A DNA stretch of 64,000 nucleotides from Corylus avellana (taxonomy: Eukaryota; Streptophyta; Magnoliopsida; Fagales; Betulaceae): the NCBI RefSeq assembly GCF_901000735.1, contig NC_081543.1, positions 35,026,590 through 35,090,589 on the forward strand. The letters run 5' to 3'. This document shows positions 59,736 through 64,000 of the stretch, piece by piece. Positions within the stretch are counted from its first letter, which is position 1. The number at the start of each line of letters is the position of its first letter. The notes under the pieces were generated by a model. The model was not told the origin of the DNA, did not search any database, and saw only the letters and a list, made by a program, of their open reading frames with translations. The translations under genes and the position numbers were made by a program.

Positions 59736-59950
59736 ACACGTGGTGGTCAACCAGAGCCACACCATCACCATGACCCTTAAGCAGGTTTCCCGCTACAATG
59801 ACATGAATAAAACGTAGAGCCAAGTCCTTAATACAGCCTTCAGGGCCGCCACACGTGTCGTCCATCGAACGGACAGACGCGGTGATAGTCAAATATTACG
59901 GGTTGGACTTTTCGTGCATATATACACGTACCATGGCATCAGTAGGGGTA
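59736..59950 (+). promoter_or_regulatory. Promoter of the disrupted zinc-ribbon copy
   Basis: G-box cores at 59737-59742 and 59852-59857 and TATATA at 59919-59924, as in 45485-45700. Confidence 0.65.
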
Positions 59951-60040
59951 GAAGTAGTAAGAAGTGATCAAATCCTCCCACCTAGCTAGTTTGATATTTA
60001 TTTTGGGTCGTTGGATCATCATCAATCAAATCGTGGATCG

Positions 60041-60075
60041 ATGGTTTGCTTTTGTTTCATGGTGGATCAGAAGAG
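60041..60075 (+). pseudogene. Zinc-ribbon gene broken by Copia insertion
   Basis: Eleven codons and two bases identical to the start of the gene at 45790-45996 (MVCFCFMVDQK). The reading then enters a retrotransposon LTR. Both CxxC pairs are lost from this part, and the rest of the gene, if present, lies beyond the element and outside the window. Promoter and leader are unchanged, so a transcript could still start. Confidence 0.85.
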
Positions 60076-60389
60076 TGTTGGATTCTTAACGATCGTAGGA
60101 TCTTGTATAATTAATCTCAGGAAGGATTTCTCCCGTTAGGGTGGAAATCCTGTGGAGATCAAGAGAACTTGAACACACATTCTGTACGTAACAAAATCAA
60201 CGTACGTTAGATTGAGATAGTGTTTGTGTTCTCATGAGACTCTATTTATAGAGTTCCAACTTAACTCTTGACCAAGAGTTATGTCTCTTGACCGGTTACC
60301 TCCACTGGAAGTTATATTACCTTCCTGTATATATTATACAATCTGGTGTGGGTATGACCACACTTATAATAGTGTGATCATCTTATGCA
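60076..60389 (-). repeat. Copia 3' LTR (about 314 bp)
   Basis: On the minus strand it runs from TGCATAAGATGATCAC to GAATCCAACA, with TG...CA ends. A TATAAATAG promoter element lies at 60242-60250 (reverse strand). The purine-rich GTGGGAGATGAAGG directly precedes it (60390-60403 on the plus strand reversed), as expected of a polypurine tract. Confidence 0.8.
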
Positions 60390-60419
60390 CCTTCATCTCC
60401 CACTTGATCATACTATTAT

Positions 60420-61555
60420 GATCGGTAATAAAACCCTAGTTGTACATGTTTAACTTTGGTACTTTAAAACATGTCAACTCCTTATCTGCTAACGCTTGCA
60501 GACAATAATCAAATCATAACATCTTTGATGTGTACACACTTATGTTATTTCATCTAATTGCACCTTTTTACCATATGTGTCTTACCGACGACATACTAGT
60601 GGTGACTTTACTTGCTATATTATCTAAGCAAATAACATTAATTATCCATAGTTGGGAATACAGTCCACACCCAAACTACAATTAATGATTTTTACATAGT
60701 AACCATATGTAAACTTGTATTGAATTTTTCATTCAATTTCTTATCTCCAAGGTTATCCCTATTTGAGATTTACATTGACACTTCTTTCCGATGACTATCG
60801 ATATATAGATGTTATACCAAACTTAACATAATGCTTTTAAGTGGACTTTACACATTTATGTCTGTTTATGATATCTATATTCACAAGTGTCATTCACCCA
60901 AGAATGTTCATTACATTTAATGAGGCGTAAGAAACGCATACCATCATTCATTCAGGCATTCCCTGAATCCTTCTGATTATGCCGTTTTTACCATTAGTTG
61001 AGCATGATTACCATGGTAGTAATAATTTTGCCCCATGCCAACTCTCATCTGTAAAACCTACAGATTGTCGTCAGATCATGACATGGCTATACGTGCGCAC
61101 GTTTTCGTCATCTTATCTGACCGCATCCTTTACCATATACTTCCTTACCGATAGTATATTAGGGATGACTTCATTTCGCTATCTCTCAAACGAATGGCAT
61201 CAATTCTCCATGGTTGGGAGTATAGTCCACACCCATTCCACAATTGACGACTTTAGTCGTACACAAAACCATGTGTCGATCTGCGCTAAATTTTTGATCA
61301 AGTACTTCCTTTAAAGCCATTATTCCTATGGTTTTCCTTGATACACCGTATTAGCGTCTTTTTACACTCTCTGAGCATAGATACTATCCAATCTCAACAT
61401 AATGCCTTTCAGTGGACTTTACATTTATGTGAGATGTAATATCCGTACCTCATTAGTGTCATCTGCCCTTAACTGACCAATTATTTTCCCATTAGGCAGA
61501 AGTGCATAAAATCGTTCTTCCAGGCGTCCCCGGATCCTTCCGACTATGCGTCAAC
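60420..61555. repeat. Tandem pair of diverged units of about 565 bp in the Copia 3' region
   Basis: Matched landmarks in the same order about 562-569 bp apart: TTACCATATGTGTCTTACC (60568) with TTACCATATACTTCCTTACC (61130); CCATAGTTGGGAATACAGTC with CCATGGTTGGGAGTATAGTC; CATAATGCTTTTAAGTGGAC with CATAATGCCTTTCAGTGGAC; CTGAATCCTTCTGATTATGC with CGGATCCTTCCGACTATGC. No coding capacity. Confidence 0.75.
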
Positions 61556-61570
61556 CCATGTAGCTCTCAC

Positions 61571-62640
61571 CTAGGTGTATTTAAATCCCATTGTTGCTAC
61601 ATGCCCTCTGAATTTATCCAGAGGCAACCCCTTGATCATAGGATCGGCTACCATCTCTATTAATGAAATAAATTCAACCTTTATTTCACATTTCTCCACT
61701 ATATCTTGAATATAGTGATAAATTCTATCAATGTGTTTGTCTTTGGAGCTATGTGCTCCACTTTTTATTAAAGAGATAGCAGACTTATTATCACAAAACA
61801 CATTTATTGGTCTACTAGGTATACCTAAATTAAATTGTCGACCAAAAATTAAATCAAGGCCAAATTACTTACCTTTGTGCCGCATGCAATATACTAAGCT
61901 CCATTGTGAACTCCGCAACACAACCTTGTTTATTTCTGAAACCAAGAAACAACCATTCCACCAAATAGAAATATGCATTCACTTGTAAATTTTTATCATC
62001 TAGATAACCTTGATGCCATGCAAATATCACCGTATTTGCTTCACTGCCTGACAATGTACTCTAATTGGATTGAATTTGAAACATACTTATCAATCCAGTT
62101 GCATGACAAATATCATGTCTAATACTTGTCATAACATACATGAGGATGCCCATAGCCTGGGCATAGGGGATATTTTCATTTCTTTGTTATTATCTCCTCA
62201 TTTCTCAAGCACATAGTCTCTTTGCCCTTTGTAGACAAGTTTGCTCAAAACTTTACAATTCTTCAAATGGTACCTTTTGAACACTTTACCCAGATAATTT
62301 TCGATCCAAAAACAATAATCCTGAATTTCTCTATCCAGAAATTCTTGTACTAAGAACATGAGTGTCACTACCCATGTCTTTTTATTTTAAATTTGGATCT
62401 TGAGAATGCATTTTATTTCATTCACCATATCCAGACAATAACCAGCTAACAATATATCATTAACATATAATGGCTATATTGTTAACTTATCTTGGCACCT
62501 CTATGTGTAAACACGGTGATTTAACGAACTCATCTCATATCCTATTTCTAGTATAACTTGGTGGAACTTCAAATACCACTGTGTCATTATCACTCAAAAC
62601 ATAATGATCTCTGAGTATTCTTGACGGTTGCTTTTATCTC
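61571..62640 (-). pseudogene. Copia pol fragment: end of RT and RNase H
   Basis: RNase H landmarks are MFCDNKSAISLIKS (61760-61801) and KHIDRIYHYIQDIVEK, then a degenerate ADPMIKGLPLDKFRGH C-terminus. Upstream, a GYLDDKNLQVN...FRNKQG...AEFTMELSILHA stretch (61870-62030) is the degenerate start of RNase H, and MTSIRHDICHATGLIS (62090-62140) the end of RT. The RT active-site box reads YVND rather than YVDD (62457-62468). Frameshifts and stops (for example near 62060 and 62390) show it is dead. Integrase and gag are not recognised. Confidence 0.8.
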
Positions 62641-62880
62641 TTACTCCCACTGTTTCCATCACTTGCATCCACAAATGATTGATCATTAAACTTTCTTTTA
62701 CTCCCACTGTTTTGAACATATGTGTCTTGTTCATCTTGTAATGGAGTATTTTGTAGTTCTAGACATTGAGAATCTACATTTTGTGAAAGTTAGATCATTT
62801 TCATAAGAGTAATTTAGTTGATATTTTGAAGAAAGATAGCATAACTACTTTCTATCAATCTTCTCTCAGAATAGTAGATT

Positions 62881-64000
62881 TTGTACCCTCTACATAAACC
62901 TGTAGAGCTGTAGCCCTTCGAATAAGCTTTCCAATGGTTTTTGAACGAACCAAATCGGAGTTAAAACGAGCTAGAACAAGCAAAATTACTAAAATCCTCT
63001 TTGATCGGCCGGTTCAGGTGAACTGGGCGGTTTTCTGGTGCTGGACCGGGTCTGGTAAACCTCTTGAACCGCGGGTTGAATCCCGGGCCGGTAATCAGAT
63101 ACGGGCGGAATTGCGGGTCGAGCTTCAGCGGTTCGGATATCGGTGCTACGGGTCGGACTTCATCGTTGACTTCAATCTAGGCTTGGGCTCGCAACACAGA
63201 CTTTCGGGCCGAAGTGGAAGGGCTGACGAATCGGGTCGAGATAAGCTTTACGGGCGTGCTCCAGAAGGCGTGGAGCGGGTCGGCTGACCCGATCCAAGTC
63301 CGAAACGACATAAAGGTTGGAAAACCAAACAAAAAAGCGTCAAAGCCGTGGTTCGAACCGGTTCCTTCTTCCTCGCATTGTCCAGATCAAAGCCTTGACC
63401 ATTAGACCAAGCGCGGCTGATGCTCCATTTTAACCGAATAAATATTAAACCTTCTTTGGAAATCTGTTTCCACCATTGTCTTCTTCCTCCAGACCTCCTT
63501 CTTCCTCTGAAATATTTCTTTCTCCTGCGATACTTCCTCTGCCCAAACCGGTGCCTTTCGGGTCTGTTAGGGATTTTTCTCGAAAAATCTCTTCCTGCAG
63601 TCCGTCTTCTTTAGTGAATCCCGACTGACCATCCTTGCTTGCTTCTCCATCATTGTCTTCACCGAACAAACACTCTATTTAATTCCTTGTAAAAAGAACA
63701 AAGTCCCATAATCTATTCTTTCTCACTTGCCAAATCCGAGAATACAATGCCTTCCTTTTCTCAATGGGTGCGAGTTCGCGTCTCAATGGTTACACCTTTT
63801 CATCGAAAAAAATTGGTTTTAGTTAAAAGCCAAATAATCGCCGACACTGTGGGTTGAACCGGTGCCTTCTCTTCGCGCTTCTCCTTCACAGGCAAGCACG
63901 ATGAAACCAGAGACAAAACCTCCGACTTTCTCCAACAAGACTGAAACCAAAAGTCTGACACCGACAGCGATCTTAGCCGTCCAGCGATCCTCGGTAGCCA
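62881..64000. other. Unclassified GC-richer repeat-like sequence
   Basis: GC-rich compared with the rest, with many CGGGTCGG, GAACCGG and GGTTGAATCCCGGG phrases. It may belong to the Copia element's 5' part or be another repeat. The 117-residue open frame at 62934-63287 has no domain I recognise and is probably not a gene. Confidence 0.35.
63335..63418 (-). repeat. tRNA-like motif (box A and box B), minus strand
   Basis: The minus strand reads GCGCTTGGTCTAATGGTCAA (box-A-like) and 40 bases later GAACCGGTTCGAACCACGGC (box-B-like). Stems of a proper cloverleaf do not pair, so it is not a functional tRNA. It could be a SINE head or a retroelement part. A similar GGTTGAACCGGTGCCTTC lies at 63852. 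Confidence 0.4.

Larger units (their letters stand above)
57357..60075 (+). repeat. Second copy of the 2.7-kb direct duplication, ending at the Copia insertion
   Basis: Colinear with 43064-45824. The alignment stops at GGTGGATCAGAAGAG, where the Copia LTR begins. Confidence 0.95.
60076..62880 (-). mobile_element. Degenerate Copia LTR retrotransposon, minus strand (3' part)
   Basis: Order along the minus strand: degenerate RT, RNase H, a long 3' non-coding region made of a tandem duplication, a polypurine tract and the 3' LTR. The right (5') limit is uncertain, since no second LTR is seen in the window. RT and RNase H carry stops and frameshifts, so the copy is not autonomous. Confidence 0.8.

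Noticed and set aside
62934..63287. 117-residue open frame in GC-rich DNA
   Set aside because: No domain recognised; the DNA has repeat-like CGGGTCGG phrases and adjoins a retrotransposon.

Overview
This window is nuclear DNA of a flowering plant, most likely a woody eudicot, though the species cannot be told from the sequence. The reasons are GT-AG introns, AT-rich intergenic DNA, plant-type LINE and Copia retrotransposons, tRNA-derived SINEs, many small inverted-repeat DNA elements, and a TRAPPII subunit gene that reads like its Arabidopsis counterpart. Five runs of exactly 100 N (12153-12252, 14926-15025, 21033-21132, 42964-43063, 50542-50641) show a scaffold of six contigs joined across gaps of unknown size.

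Layout. (1) 1-10355: the 3' part of a TRS130/CLUB gene (TRAPPC10 homologue) on the plus strand. Fifteen coding exons encode the last 958 residues. The intron before the first visible exon holds a decayed L1-type LINE; later introns hold two small DNA transposons with exact target-site duplications and a SINE-like repeat. (2) 10356-15025: intergenic DNA with two SINEs, a CT microsatellite and a GAGCTCG-rich foldback repeat cut by a gap. (3) 15026-21032: a 6.0 kb contig that repeats 25658-31660 almost base for base. Each copy carries one intact, intronless, GC-rich, membrane-anchored class I methyltransferase gene on the minus strand. Between the copies lies a 5'-truncated LINE with an 18-bp target-site duplication. 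(4) 31661-39674: a gene-poor stretch. (5) 39675-45996: a repeat-rich region ending in an intact 68-residue zinc-ribbon-like gene with G-box and TATA elements. (6) 45997-50541: mobile-element debris, including a hAT-like MITE and a 614-bp foldback nested in an older retroposon. (7) 50642-60075: a second version of region 5 that also contains 3.3 kb missing from the first. It ends where a minus-strand Copia element has inserted 35 bases into the zinc-ribbon coding sequence. (8) 60076-64000: that degenerate Copia element and other repeat-like DNA.

The three intact genes have no evident functional link. The main structural signal is the paired, gap-bounded, nearly identical blocks. They look more like two haplotypes of one locus laid end to end in the assembly than like true tandem duplications. 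If so, the true locus has one methyltransferase gene and one zinc-ribbon gene, the latter broken by Copia on one haplotype. I found no CRISPR array, rRNA or functional tRNA gene, and no clear new multi-gene system. The least explained items are an 847-bp retroposon with target-site duplications but no recognisable coding capacity (44032-44878 and 58290-59152) and a small open frame identical in both copies (40373-40624 and 51392-51643).
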